Source: Pseudolachnospira sp051055405 (GTDB lineage: Bacteria > Bacillota > Clostridia > Lachnospirales > Lachnospiraceae). From it: a stretch of 64,000 bases of DNA. The position numbers and the translations under genes are program-made. Positions 52,894 through 61,822 of the stretch are shown one piece after another. How positions within the stretch are numbered: position 1 is the first letter of the stretch; each line of letters opens with the position of its first letter. The notes under the pieces are model-generated. The model saw only the letters and a list, made by a program, of their open reading frames with translations. It was not told the DNA's origin and made no database searches. The DNA is taken from contig NZ_CP167068.1 of NCBI RefSeq assembly GCF_051055405.1, positions 1,364,001 to 1,428,000 on the forward strand, given 5' to 3'.

Positions 52894-54036
52894 ATGAAGG
52901 CGGATATACTGATAAAGAATGGGCGCGTTTTGGACCCGGAAGGACAGCTGGATCTCAAAGGAAATGTGGTCATCCAAAATGGAAAGATTGCGGCGATCGG
53001 GGAGATAGAAGCCGATGCGGATATGACGATCGACGCAGAAGGGTGTCTCGTGACTGCCGGCTGGATCGATATCCACGGGCACTTGTATGAACGGGGAACT
53101 CCCAATGGGCTTCCCGTTGATATGGCAAGCATTCCTATGGGAGTTACCGCAATGGCGGACGCGGGAAGCTCCGGCGTGGCAAATTATCAAAATCTTTTGG
53201 ATTATCTGCGCGGCTGCAAAGTAAAGGCAAAGCTGATGTTGAATGTCAGCGCGTGCGGAATCATCATGCCAAGCCAGTTCCCGGAGCCATTGGATCCCCG
53301 CGTATGGAACCAGAAACTATTTGAGAAGGCGAAGGAGGAAATTGGAGCGGATCTTATGGGCCTAAAGCTTCGGGTTTCCAAAGGCGTGGTAGGGGCGTTG
53401 GGCCTGGAACCTTTAAAGAAAGCCGTTGAGGCAGCGGAAAAACTTGGGACAAAGGTGATCGTGCATGTGACGGACGCGCCGGAGTCTATGTCGGCGGTGG
53501 CTGCTATCCTTCGGCCGGGAGATGTTTTCTGCCATGTGTACCATGGAACAGGAAACACCATCTTGGATGAAAATGGGAAGGTAGAGGAAGGCATCTGGGA
53601 GGCCAAGAAACGCGGCGTAATCTTTGACGCGGCGTCGGGACGGGGAAATTTCTCCTTCCGGGTAGCGAGGGAAGCTATTTCCCAGGGCTTCCTTGCGGAC
53701 AGCATCAGCACAGATGTAACGCTTCAGAACTGGAATCATCCGTTGGCCGGCGCATTGCCTACCGTGATGTCCAAATATCTTTCCCTGGGTCTTGGTGTGG
53801 AGCAGATCATTGAACGGGTGACAAGCCTGCCCGCAAAACAGTTTGGCACGGAGGGCCTTGGCACATTGGCGGTTGGTACTGCAGCAGATATTACCATAAG
53901 CAAGCTGGAAAAGCATCCAAGCGTTTATCTGGATAAGGATGGCGAGGCTTTGGAATGCACGGAACTTTTTGTGCCGAAAGCAACGATCATCGACGGAGTT
54001 CTTCAGTACCGTTCGGTGGATTGCATTTTTGGCTAA
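52894..54036 (+). CDS. Amidohydrolase/deacetylase of the EF_0837-like group
   Basis: 380-residue metal-dependent hydrolase of the dihydroorotase-like superfamily. Metal ligands: DIHGHLYERG near the N-terminus, a probable carboxylated lysine in MGLKLRVSKG, His in VIVHVTDAP and in CHVYHGTGN, and the late Asp in SISTDVTL. Relatives act on N-acyl, lactam or cyclic amide bonds. It lies 27 bases after the dehydrogenase and may open or deacylate the transported substrate. RBS AAAGGAAG. Confidence 0.85.
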   Translation: MKADILIKNGRVLDPEGQLDLKGNVVIQNGKIAAIGEIEADADMTIDAEGCLVTAGWIDIHGHLYERGTPNGLPVDMASIPMGVTAMADAGSSGVANYQNLLDYLRGCKVKAKLMLNVSACGIIMPSQFPEPLDPRVWNQKLFEKAKEEIGADLMGLKLRVSKGVVGALGLEPLKKAVEAAEKLGTKVIVHVTDAPESMSAVAAILRPGDVFCHVYHGTGNTILDENGKVEEGIWEAKKRGVIFDAASGRGNFSFRVAREAISQGFLADSISTDVTLQNWNHPLAGALPTVMSKYLSLGLGVEQIIERVTSLPAKQFGTEGLGTLAVGTAADITISKLEKHPSVYLDKDGEALECTELFVPKATIIDGVLQYRSVDCIFG

Positions 54037-54046
54037 TGGAGGAAAG

Positions 54047-54382
54047 ATGGAACAGAAAGAATGGTCCCATTGGGACATTATGGAGCAGTATGATCCGGAA
54101 TTGAGCAAAAGCGTAACCGAGTGGAGAAACCAATTGGGAAAGGATCCGGTGATACCACATAAATACCAGGAACTCATGAAAGTGGCTATGGCAAGTGTTC
54201 TGCGGTTTGACGCAGCGATCAAGGGACATGCAGCTGCCGCTATGAAATTTGGAGCGAGTCGGGAAGAATTGTTTGAGACTCTTGCCCTTTCGATGATGTT
54301 AGGAGGAATTCCCGCTTACCGGGAAGCATCAACGGTATTAAAAGAAATTTTAATAGAAAATACAGGGAGGACAAATCAATGA
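54047..54382 (+). CDS. Carboxymuconolactone decarboxylase-like protein, first copy
   Basis: 111 residues, helical AhpD/CMD fold (YQELMKVAMASVLRFDAAIKGHAAAAMKFGASREEL). The His of GHAAAA is kept, but the CxxC of the peroxidase-type AhpD is absent, so it is closer to lactone decarboxylases. ATG at 54047 follows GGAGGAAAG. A related copy is at 57573; the two bracket the TRAP genes. Its stop overlaps the next start (ATGA). Confidence 0.82.
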   Translation: MEQKEWSHWDIMEQYDPELSKSVTEWRNQLGKDPVIPHKYQELMKVAMASVLRFDAAIKGHAAAAMKFGASREELFETLALSMMLGGIPAYREASTVLKEILIENTGRTNQ

Positions 54383-55434
54383 AAAAGAAACTTGCCATTG
54401 TGGCAGCCTTAGGTCTGATGCTGACGTCATTCACTGCCTGTGGAAACCAGGAAAACGCAACGACAGCAGCAACGGACACGACCGCGGCAGGAGTGGAAAA
54501 GACCGTGGAAGCGGGAGAAAAAGTCCAAACAGATTTGGAATTCGTCCGCTTGGCAGCATCGGATGCAGGAGGCGATTACTACACCATCGGCGTACCTTTC
54601 TGCACCTTATGGGAGGCCTATCTGGACGGGGTATCCTGTACGCTGCTTCCGGGCGGAGGTACTGCCAATGTAAAGAGCGTCTCCTCCGGGGAAGCGGAAG
54701 CCGGCTGGACCCAGTCCGGTACGGTTGTGCAGGCTTCCAGAGGGGAAGGCGCCTTTGAGGAGGCGATTACCAATGTTCAGATGTTGTTTGCGGTTCATCC
54801 GGGAACGCTTCATATCGCGACCCTGGCAGGCAGTAATATCACATCGATCGAGCAGGTCGAAGGCTGCAAGATTGGCCTTGGACCTACCGGAAATACGGGA
54901 AATAGCCTATTCCTTTCTGTCCTGGAAGAAGAGTATGGAATTACGGAGGAATCCATTCAAAACGCCGGCGGAACCGTCAATTACCTGGCCTATTCCGAAG
55001 CCGGAGACGCCCTCAAGGATGGACAGATCGACGTTTGGGTCGGCCTTGGACCGTATCCGATTTACGGTATTGCGGAAGTGGCCTTAAATCCAGGGATCTC
55101 TTTGCTCTCGGTGGATGAGGACAAAATGAAGGATTATTGTACCAAGCATCCCAACTGGACGACTACCACGATCCCGGCAGGAACTTACGGCGGTTTTGAC
55201 CAGGATTATACGACCTTTGCCACCTGGAATATCATCATTGTGAGAGATGATATGGATGAAAATGTAGCCTATGCGATGACAAAAGCGGTATTTGAGAATC
55301 TGAAAGACGTGGAAGTGGTTTCCAGTACGGCGAAAAATTTCTTGAATCTTGACAATGCTTTATCGGGAAGCGACTCTGTAACGATGCACCCTGGCGCTGT
55401 AAAATATTTTCAGGAAATTGGTTTGTTAAAATGA
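54379..55434 (+). CDS. TAXI-family TRAP solute-binding lipoprotein
   Basis: 351 residues; lipobox SFTAC after a hydrophobic leader, then a Thr/Ala-rich linker. The mature domain has FVRLAASDAGGDYYTIG, LPGGGTANVKSV and a late TTTIPAGTYGG block typical of TAXI proteins (TRAP-associated extracytoplasmic). It captures an organic acid or related anion outside the cell for the fused permease that follows. Confidence 0.92.
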   Translation: MKKKLAIVAALGLMLTSFTACGNQENATTAATDTTAAGVEKTVEAGEKVQTDLEFVRLAASDAGGDYYTIGVPFCTLWEAYLDGVSCTLLPGGGTANVKSVSSGEAEAGWTQSGTVVQASRGEGAFEEAITNVQMLFAVHPGTLHIATLAGSNITSIEQVEGCKIGLGPTGNTGNSLFLSVLEEEYGITEESIQNAGGTVNYLAYSEAGDALKDGQIDVWVGLGPYPIYGIAEVALNPGISLLSVDEDKMKDYCTKHPNWTTTTIPAGTYGGFDQDYTTFATWNIIIVRDDMDENVAYAMTKAVFENLKDVEVVSSTAKNFLNLDNALSGSDSVTMHPGAVKYFQEIGLLK

Positions 55435-55496
55435 CGAATATCGGTTTCGGGGGTACATCTCGTGCCTCCGAAGCTTCGGATAGGAGCGTGAGATAG

Positions 55497-57374
55497 ATGG
55501 ACTTTTTAACGGTAGATAAAAGGATCCGGAGCAGCATACTTGGCATATTTGCATTGTCTCTGGCTATGTTTCACATTATTTCGGGAATATGGGGAACGCC
55601 GAACACAATCGCATTCCGATATATCCATTTGACAGGAATGATTTTGATTGTGCTGATGAGAAAACCAATCTATAAATCAGCGCGTTTCTGCAAATTGACA
55701 TTTATTGACTATATCATGGCAATTGCGGCGGTAGCAGTACTGGTTTATATCTTAAGTGATCTAAATGGATTTGCCAATCGCCAGGGGGCTTGTACCAGAT
55801 GGGATATTATTTTTGGGACAATCTATCTGCTGATTTTGCTGGAAGTGACCCGAAGAATCACAGGAATTGTGATGATTATTTTGGCATTATTTTTTGCTCT
55901 GCAAAACATTGTGGCAAATTATATGCCGGGCTTTTTGCACACGGCGCCGATCTCTTATGAACGGCTGATTGACCATCTGTTTTTGAGAACCACCGGGGTT
56001 ATCGGGACAGCCCTTTCCTGTATGTGCAATTATGTCGTATTCTTTATGATTTTTGCAACGATATTGGAAGCCTCCGGAGCCGGCCAGTTTTTCATCGATC
56101 TTGCCTTAGCGATTGCTGGAAAATCAAGAGGCGGCCCTGCGAAGGCGGCGGTATTGTCCAGCGCTTTCTTTGGAAGCCTGTCCGGGAGCGCCATTGCCAA
56201 CGTAGCCAGTACCGGAGCGATTACGATTCCCTTGATGAAGAAAACAGGCTATGATGCCAATTTTGCCGGAGCGGTAGAAGCAGTGGCGTCAACTGGTGGA
56301 CAGATCATGCCTCCCATGATGGGAGCCGCTGCCTTTATTATGGCGGAAAATTTAGGGATTTCCTACATTACTTTGGTCGCTTGCGCGGTGATTCCCGCAC
56401 TTCTTTATTTCATTTCCGTTTACTTTATGGTCGATATGAAGGCGGGAAAAATGGGCCTAAAGGCGGGTAATGTGGACGATCTGCCGAAGCTAAAAGATGT
56501 TTTAAAGCGAGGCTGGGTTTATCTGCTTCCTTTGGTCATGATCGTAGTCCTTTTGGCGATCGGAAGAAGCGCCCAGGCAAGCGCGATCTATTCCACCTTG
56601 CTGCTCCTTGTCATTGCAGTCGTTTCCCCAACGGTCAAGATGGATGGAAAGAAAATGCTTCGCAGCATTTCCGACGGTATTGTCAGTACGTCGACCGTGA
56701 GCGTCACCGCGGCGACGGCGGGGATTATCGTGGGAGGTATTACGATTTCCGGCTTGAGTCTAAAATTATCTCAGGTGGTGATTTCGGTCAGTCACGGTAT
56801 ATTGCCCCTAGCATTGATTTTCACGGCCCTCGTTGGGATTCTGCTGGGAATGGGAATGTCGACGACGGCGGTCTACGTAACGATTGCTACGGTGATTGCG
56901 CCCAGTCTGGTACAGATGGGTGTGGTAAATGTAGCCGCCCATATGTTTTGCTTTTATTTCGGCATTGTCTGCACGATCACGCCGCCGGTGGCGCTGGCTT
57001 CCTATACGGCGGCAGGATTATCCGGAGGCTCTCCCAGCAAGACGGGATGGATTTCTTTTGGGATTGGTATCGCTTCTTATATTGTGCCGTTCCTGTTTGT
57101 CTATAAGCCTTCCTTGCTGCTGCAGGGAACGGTTCTAGAGGTTGTCTGGAATACGGCGGTAAGCCTGGTTGCCATCTATTGTATGGCGGGAATTGTACAG
57201 CGGTATGTAAAGACGGAACTGAATCTGATGATGACGATTCTTTTGGCATGTATCGTGGTTTGTATGCTTTGGAATCATATGATCGTAAATGCAATTGGTT
57301 TTGTTCTGTTCTTCGGTTTCCTGCTTTGGCAGGCAAAGAGAAAGAGAGGGCTCTCAGATGGCGTGGTTGCTTGA
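55497..57374 (+). CDS. TRAP transporter permease, fused 4TM/12TM
   Basis: 625 residues with about 16-18 hydrophobic segments. DctQ-like small subunit and DctM-like large subunit are fused, as usual for TAXI systems. The DctM part shows SSAFFGSLSGSAIANVAST, EAVASTGGQIMPPMMG and VGILLGMGMSTTAVYV. Sodium- or proton-driven uptake of the ligand of the preceding binding protein. It overlaps the small membrane gene by 17 bases. Confidence 0.93.
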   Translation: MDFLTVDKRIRSSILGIFALSLAMFHIISGIWGTPNTIAFRYIHLTGMILIVLMRKPIYKSARFCKLTFIDYIMAIAAVAVLVYILSDLNGFANRQGACTRWDIIFGTIYLLILLEVTRRITGIVMIILALFFALQNIVANYMPGFLHTAPISYERLIDHLFLRTTGVIGTALSCMCNYVVFFMIFATILEASGAGQFFIDLALAIAGKSRGGPAKAAVLSSAFFGSLSGSAIANVASTGAITIPLMKKTGYDANFAGAVEAVASTGGQIMPPMMGAAAFIMAENLGISYITLVACAVIPALLYFISVYFMVDMKAGKMGLKAGNVDDLPKLKDVLKRGWVYLLPLVMIVVLLAIGRSAQASAIYSTLLLLVIAVVSPTVKMDGKKMLRSISDGIVSTSTVSVTAATAGIIVGGITISGLSLKLSQVVISVSHGILPLALIFTALVGILLGMGMSTTAVYVTIATVIAPSLVQMGVVNVAAHMFCFYFGIVCTITPPVALASYTAAGLSGGSPSKTGWISFGIGIASYIVPFLFVYKPSLLLQGTVLEVVWNTAVSLVAIYCMAGIVQRYVKTELNLMMTILLACIVVCMLWNHMIVNAIGFVLFFGFLLWQAKRKRGLSDGVVA

Positions 57375-57573
57375 TTTTTTGAAAAAATGGTGGATCTTGA
57401 TTGTCTTTGGGCTCATTTGCTGGGGCTTTGGTGCGACCCTGTCGATGGTCCGCCGCTTAAATATTACATTGCTGATTCTGCTTTTCATCGGGGCTGTTTT
57501 CCAGTTTGGATTACACATGTACCGTGAAACAGACATTAGGGTTTCTGGAGAGGGAAATCAGGAGGAGGAATAA
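57358..57573 (+). CDS. Small two-helix membrane protein
   Basis: 71 residues starting at 57358, inside the permease end; two hydrophobic segments (WWILIVFGLICW and ITLLILLFIGAVF) separated by a basic loop, and an acidic tail. It looks like an accessory subunit of the transporter. No family recognised. Its stop overlaps the next start. Confidence 0.65.
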   Translation: MAWLLDFLKKWWILIVFGLICWGFGATLSMVRRLNITLLILLFIGAVFQFGLHMYRETDIRVSGEGNQEEE

Positions 57574-57902
57574 TGGCGGTCAGAAATCATTGGACCATTC
57601 TGGAAGAATTGGATCCGGAGTTAAATCATCGAATCGAAGCGTGGAGAACTTATTTGCTCCAGGACGACGATTCGCTGGAACGAAAATACAGAGAGCTGAT
57701 TAATGTTTCCATGGCCTGCATCTTAAAGCAGCAGCCAGTGATTTTATCGCATGCCAAATTAGCACTGCAGTATGGAGCAAAGAAGCGGGAAATACTAGCG
57801 GCGGTGGAGCAGGCGCTTACCATGGGAGGCTTTCCCTCTTTTCGTGCCGGTATGCTGGCTTTGGATGAGTTTTTCCAGCAGATAGAAGAAGCAGGAGTGT
57901 GA
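57573..57902 (+). CDS. Carboxymuconolactone decarboxylase-like protein, second copy
   Basis: 109 residues, same fold as the gene at 54047 (YRELINVSMACILKQQPVILSHAKLALQYGAKKREIL), with His kept and no CxxC. Shared N-terminal plan (WTILEELDPELN vs WDIMEQYDPELS) shows that the two are paralogues, perhaps acting as a hetero-oligomer or on successive lactones. RBS AGGAGGA. Confidence 0.82.
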   Translation: MAVRNHWTILEELDPELNHRIEAWRTYLLQDDDSLERKYRELINVSMACILKQQPVILSHAKLALQYGAKKREILAAVEQALTMGGFPSFRAGMLALDEFFQQIEEAGV

Positions 57903-57903
57903 A

Positions 57904-58674
57904 ATGAAGACGTTAAAGGAAAAGATACAGGGGCATGAATTGGTGGTAGGAACCTGGATCAATAATCTTCACAGTGCAGCCATGGTACAAACCGTGGCTG
58001 CTTCTGGGTTCGATTTTGTGGCTTTTGATATGCAGCATGGCGCGGTGGACAGCAGAGAGCTGGCGACAGAATTTCTGATAGCGAGACTCAATGGATTGAC
58101 GCCATTGGTCCGCTCCTATCAGCCGTATGATTTTCGTCTTAATGCAAAGCTGTTGGATCTGGGAGCGCAGGGGCTCATCGTTCCGGATGTGGATTCGGCG
58201 GAACTGGTGGAGAATACCGTACAGAGTATGCGTTATTTTCGCGGAGGGACAAGAGGAATTGTAAACCGATCTTACCGCAGCGGTTTTCAGGCGAACAAAA
58301 AAGATGATTTTGAAAATTATGACCGGGACAATGTGTTGGTTATCCAGATTGAAAGCCAAAAGGCAGTGGAACGGATTGATGAGATACTGGCGGTGGAAGG
58401 GATTGATGTTGTGATCATTGGCCGCGGCGACTTAGCCCATGATCTGGGCGTAACCGGGGAGATGGATCACCCGAAAGTAGCGGAATGCGTCGATCAGGTA
58501 TACCAGGCGGCAGAGCGCTGCCATGTGACAGCCGGATTGATGTGCCCGACAGCAGAGAAAGCAAAAGAACGGATTAAGGCGGGAGCGCGGTTCATCAATT
58601 ACTCCAATGAGCAGGCGATTTTAATGAAAGCATATGGTTCATTTGTAGAAGAAGTAAGAAAGGTATCGGTATGA
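57904..58674 (+). CDS. HpcH/HpaI-family class II aldolase
   Basis: 256 residues, metal-dependent aldolase cleaving 2-keto-3-deoxy or 4-hydroxy-2-oxo acids to pyruvate and an aldehyde. Conserved: GFDFVAFDMQHGAVD, LVRSYQP, GLIVPDVDSAELV, QIESQKAVERIDEI, and the IIGRGDLAHDLGV motif. Start one base after the preceding stop. Its aldehyde product would suit the MmsA-type dehydrogenase at the head of the operon. Confidence 0.9.
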   Translation: MKTLKEKIQGHELVVGTWINNLHSAAMVQTVAASGFDFVAFDMQHGAVDSRELATEFLIARLNGLTPLVRSYQPYDFRLNAKLLDLGAQGLIVPDVDSAELVENTVQSMRYFRGGTRGIVNRSYRSGFQANKKDDFENYDRDNVLVIQIESQKAVERIDEILAVEGIDVVIIGRGDLAHDLGVTGEMDHPKVAECVDQVYQAAERCHVTAGLMCPTAEKAKERIKAGARFINYSNEQAILMKAYGSFVEEVRKVSV

Positions 58675-59294
58675 GCCTGATTTATACAGTACAGACAATC
58701 GTTACTCCAGAATATGAGGAAGAATTTAATGTGTGGCAGGAGACAGAACATTGCCCATGGCTGATGACGATGCCGGGGTATAAGCGTGTTCTGCGTCTGA
58801 AAGATGAGACAATACCCTACTGTTATGTAAATGTATGGCAGATTGAATCCATGGAGGCATACCGCAATCCGCTCCGCTTGGCGCGGGCAAAAACTCCCTG
58901 GGGAAACTGGCTGGCGCCGTACCGGAAGAAAACAACCCGGTTTTATCAGATGGATTCTCACGACGAAATGCAATATTTGGTAGAGAATCCTTCCCTTCAA
59001 ACGATCGTGATCGATCAATTTTCGGTGAAATGCGATCCGGAGTGGAAACAGTATCTGACGGCGGAATACATACCACACTTGAAAGCGAAGAAGGATATTT
59101 TAGGCGTACAGCGCTGCCATACCGTGCAGACAGAACCCGAACCTGCCCAGGTGATCTTTTCCGGTTTTTCCGCCTCTTTCCAGGATGTAGCCGCGATGTT
59201 TTCGGATACGGAACAAAAGCAGAAGGATTTTATGACTCGAAAAGCATACTCTGTGTTTAGTCGAAGGCTGCATGGAGAGCGGGTCTTTTTGTAG
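58671..59294 (+). CDS. Tandem dimeric alpha/beta-barrel protein (EthD/ABM-like)
   Basis: 207 residues that read as two ferredoxin-like halves: IYTVQTIVTPEYEEEFNVWQ ... MPGYKRVLRLKD, then VIDQFSVKCDPEWKQYL ... LGVQRCHTVQ. Such domains occur in monooxygenases, isomerases and dehydratases of ring-cleavage and polyketide-type pathways. Similarity is structural-pattern only. Overlaps the aldolase gene (ATGA). Confidence 0.6.
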   Translation: MSLIYTVQTIVTPEYEEEFNVWQETEHCPWLMTMPGYKRVLRLKDETIPYCYVNVWQIESMEAYRNPLRLARAKTPWGNWLAPYRKKTTRFYQMDSHDEMQYLVENPSLQTIVIDQFSVKCDPEWKQYLTAEYIPHLKAKKDILGVQRCHTVQTEPEPAQVIFSGFSASFQDVAAMFSDTEQKQKDFMTRKAYSVFSRRLHGERVFL

Positions 59295-59298
59295 AGCA

Positions 59299-60267
59299 TT
59301 AGTTTTGCGAAGCACGCACCTGGTCGGTAAGGAGGAAGTATTGCTGTTGAAGCTCTTTGATGAATTCCTGCATTGGCAGCGATAGATAATGCTTTTTCGA
59401 ATAACCAATGATAAAAGGCATATCTGTGGCAGAATCCTGAAGCGGAAAGGCATAAAGGGTGTGCGATCCCTGATCCTGGAATAAATCTGTTTTTGTGGCC
59501 ACCAGAAGTTCTGGGAGAAATGTGATTCCCATTCCAGTTTTGGCGAGATTATAGAGCAGATCCATGTCGTTGGACTCAAAGAAAATATTGGGGAGCAGAT
59601 TATATTTTCTGTATTGCTCATGGATCGCGCCATAGATGTGATTTTGCGCGTTTACAAGCATCAATGGAATCTGGCTGAAAGCCTGAACGCCGATTCCCTG
59701 AGAAAATAGGGGAATCTGTTCCTTCCAGGAGTCCGGGTAAAGCTGTATCAGGATGGACTGTGGAATGATGGCATACAGCCGTTCTGTGCCCAGAGGGATT
59801 TTATGGAGATTCAGATCCTGATAATAATCATAGCTCATAACCAGGTCGACCATCCCCGCTGCAATGTAATGTTTCAAAGCGACTAAATTGCCGGATTTTA
59901 TATTTACCTTTACCAGAGGATATTTTTCATGAAAACTTTTTAATACGACGGGAAAAAAGGTACGGGCCCTGGCAAATGAGAGGCCGAACGTAAGCTCTCC
60001 TTGGAGTGTGGGAGAACGGTCGTTGAGCTGGTTGCAGAGCTGCCGGTTCAGCTGAAGAATCTCTTTTGCGGTTTTCAGCATACATTGCCCTTCGTAGGTT
60101 AACTCTAATTTCTTTCCCCTTTGGAAAAACTTGGCGCCGTATTCGGCTTCCAGACGGTTGATTTGTTCGCTTAACGCTTGCTGGGAAATAAAAAGCTTTT
60201 GCGCGGCGCGTGTAAAATTGCATTCTTCCGCGGTAACTAGAAAAGATTCCAATTGGCGAAACAGCAT
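59299..60267 (-). CDS. LysR-family transcriptional regulator
   Basis: 322 residues: N-terminal winged helix (FTRAAQKLFISQQALSEQINRLE) and a C-terminal periplasmic-binding-like effector domain. RBS AAGGAG. It faces the RraA-type gene at 60390 and lies inside the catabolic cluster, so it likely responds to a pathway intermediate. Confidence 0.93.
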   Translation of the reverse strand: MLFRQLESFLVTAEECNFTRAAQKLFISQQALSEQINRLEAEYGAKFFQRGKKLELTYEGQCMLKTAKEILQLNRQLCNQLNDRSPTLQGELTFGLSFARARTFFPVVLKSFHEKYPLVKVNIKSGNLVALKHYIAAGMVDLVMSYDYYQDLNLHKIPLGTERLYAIIPQSILIQLYPDSWKEQIPLFSQGIGVQAFSQIPLMLVNAQNHIYGAIHEQYRKYNLLPNIFFESNDMDLLYNLAKTGMGITFLPELLVATKTDLFQDQGSHTLYAFPLQDSATDMPFIIGYSKKHYLSLPMQEFIKELQQQYFLLTDQVRASQN

Positions 60268-60281
60268 AGGATTCTCCTTGA

Positions 60282-60298
60282 GATAGGTTTGTCTTATC
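60282..60298. promoter_or_regulatory. Candidate LysR binding site
   Basis: GATA-N9-TATC inverted repeat, 15 bases before the LysR start and about 90 before the RraA-type gene. Contains the T-N11-A geometry typical of LysR sites. Weak on its own. Confidence 0.35.
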
Positions 60299-60389
60299 CC
60301 GTCTATTATATGTTATTTGAGCAGAAATGAAAAGGGGTATTTATAAAAAGGCCCTGGCTGGTTGAAGGTAAAATTGGGAGAGGAAAGAG

Positions 60390-61082
60390 ATGTATAAAGA
60401 AGAGGAAAAAAGAAGAATTGTAGAACAGTATGAAACCTTCCCTACTGGGAATATTGCAGACGCTATGTCCTATCTAGGTATTCCAAGCGGCGTTGTTATC
60501 GGACTGCATCCCAATGATCCCGCACAGAAACGAAGCGCTGGCTTTGCGCTTACGATTCAGCAGCGGATAAAAGGAAAGAATGTTCAGGAAACGGGGAAGA
60601 CCAAACAAAGGCTGGTGATCAATACGATGACGCAGGCCTATGACATGGTGGTGATAGATGCTTGCGGCTGTATGAATGTATCGACAGGTGGAGGTCTTCT
60701 TGCCCTGCGGGCAAAGATAAGAGGTGTCAGAGGCTTTCTTGTGAATGGCTGCCTGCGGGATGTGGAAGAGATCGCAAAGCTTCCATTTCCCGTTTATTTA
60801 AAGGGGGCGGTCCCGGCCGCAAGTGGTCAGGGATTGGAGACCATAGCGATTAATGAAGCAGTCTGTATCGGAGGAATTCTTATTCAGCCGGGGGACTTGG
60901 TGGTTATGGACGTGACCGGATGTATTGTGATTCCGCAGCGCTGGATTGAAAGAATAGCGGACACGGTTTCTATCGTGATGAAACAGGAGGCCAGAGCGGA
61001 GGAACTGCTGCGCCAGGGAATGGACTTTGAAGAGGCGAGGAGAATCGGGATAGAAGAAAATCCATGGCCAAAGAGGGATTAG
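60390..61082 (+). CDS. RraA-family 4-hydroxy-4-methyl-2-oxoglutarate aldolase-like protein
   Basis: 230 residues. Family motifs: NIADAMSYLG, VIDACGCMNVSTGGGLLALRAKIRGVRGFLVNG in pieces around Gly-rich loop, and the RDVEEI metal/pyruvate site (LRDVEEIAKLPFPVYLKG). Members split 4-hydroxy-2-oxo acids or decarboxylate oxaloacetate; others bind RNase E, not relevant here. Divergent from the LysR gene, which probably controls it. Confidence 0.85.
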   Translation: MYKEEEKRRIVEQYETFPTGNIADAMSYLGIPSGVVIGLHPNDPAQKRSAGFALTIQQRIKGKNVQETGKTKQRLVINTMTQAYDMVVIDACGCMNVSTGGGLLALRAKIRGVRGFLVNGCLRDVEEIAKLPFPVYLKGAVPAASGQGLETIAINEAVCIGGILIQPGDLVVMDVTGCIVIPQRWIERIADTVSIVMKQEARAEELLRQGMDFEEARRIGIEENPWPKRD

Positions 61083-61207
61083 CGGCGGGGCTGATATAGA
61101 AAAACACAGAAAAATTTCATCTCGGTTTTTTTGATGGTTCTGGATAGATTCCCAATTTTAGGAAATACTAGGAAACAGAATGAGATTTTAGAAAGGAAGG
61201 ATTCTCC

Positions 61208-61822
61208 ATGGACTTTAATCAAAGTGAAACCAAGAAGAACTTGATGCGGGCATTTGCCGGCGAGAGCCAGGCCAGAAATCGTTATACGATCGCGGCGGGC
61301 CAGGCCAAAAAGGAAGGCCTCGACGCCATCGCGGCGATTTTCCTCTATACAGCGGAACAGGAAAAAGAACATGCGGAAATTTTTTATAAGCACCTGACAG
61401 AATGCGCGGGAGAAACCATTGAGATTGACGGCACGTATCCCATTGACATTGCAAACACGACGGCAGAACTGCTGCAGATGGCAAAGCACAATGAGTACGA
61501 AGAACATGACGATGTATATCAGGCCTTTGGAAATAAGGCATATGAGGAAGGTTTTAAAAAGATTGCGGCTTCCTTCTTTTTGATTGCGGATATTGAGAAG
61601 ACCCACGGCGACCGTTTCCGCTACTTTGCGGAGCTGCTGGAACAAGGGAAGCTTTATGAGTCGGAAGAGACCACCTACTGGCTCTGTTTGAACTGCGGAC
61701 ACATCCACAAGGGAACCAGTGTACCGCCGAAATGCCCGGTCTGCGACCATGAGCAGGGATATTTCATTCCTTTGACCTTGTCCCCCTATGAGCCAATCGA
61801 AAAGGAGAAATACCAGATATGA
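61208..61822 (+). CDS. Rubrerythrin
   Basis: Peroxide-reducing non-haem iron protein of anaerobes. 204 residues: ferritin-like four-helix domain with AFAGESQARNRY, EQEKEHAEIF and DIEKTHGDRF carrying the di-iron ligands, then a C-terminal rubredoxin domain CLNCGHI ... CPVCDH. RBS AAAGGAAGG. Overlaps the desulfoferrodoxin gene (ATGA), giving a coupled oxygen-defence pair. Confidence 0.95.
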   Translation: MDFNQSETKKNLMRAFAGESQARNRYTIAAGQAKKEGLDAIAAIFLYTAEQEKEHAEIFYKHLTECAGETIEIDGTYPIDIANTTAELLQMAKHNEYEEHDDVYQAFGNKAYEEGFKKIAASFFLIADIEKTHGDRFRYFAELLEQGKLYESEETTYWLCLNCGHIHKGTSVPPKCPVCDHEQGYFIPLTLSPYEPIEKEKYQI

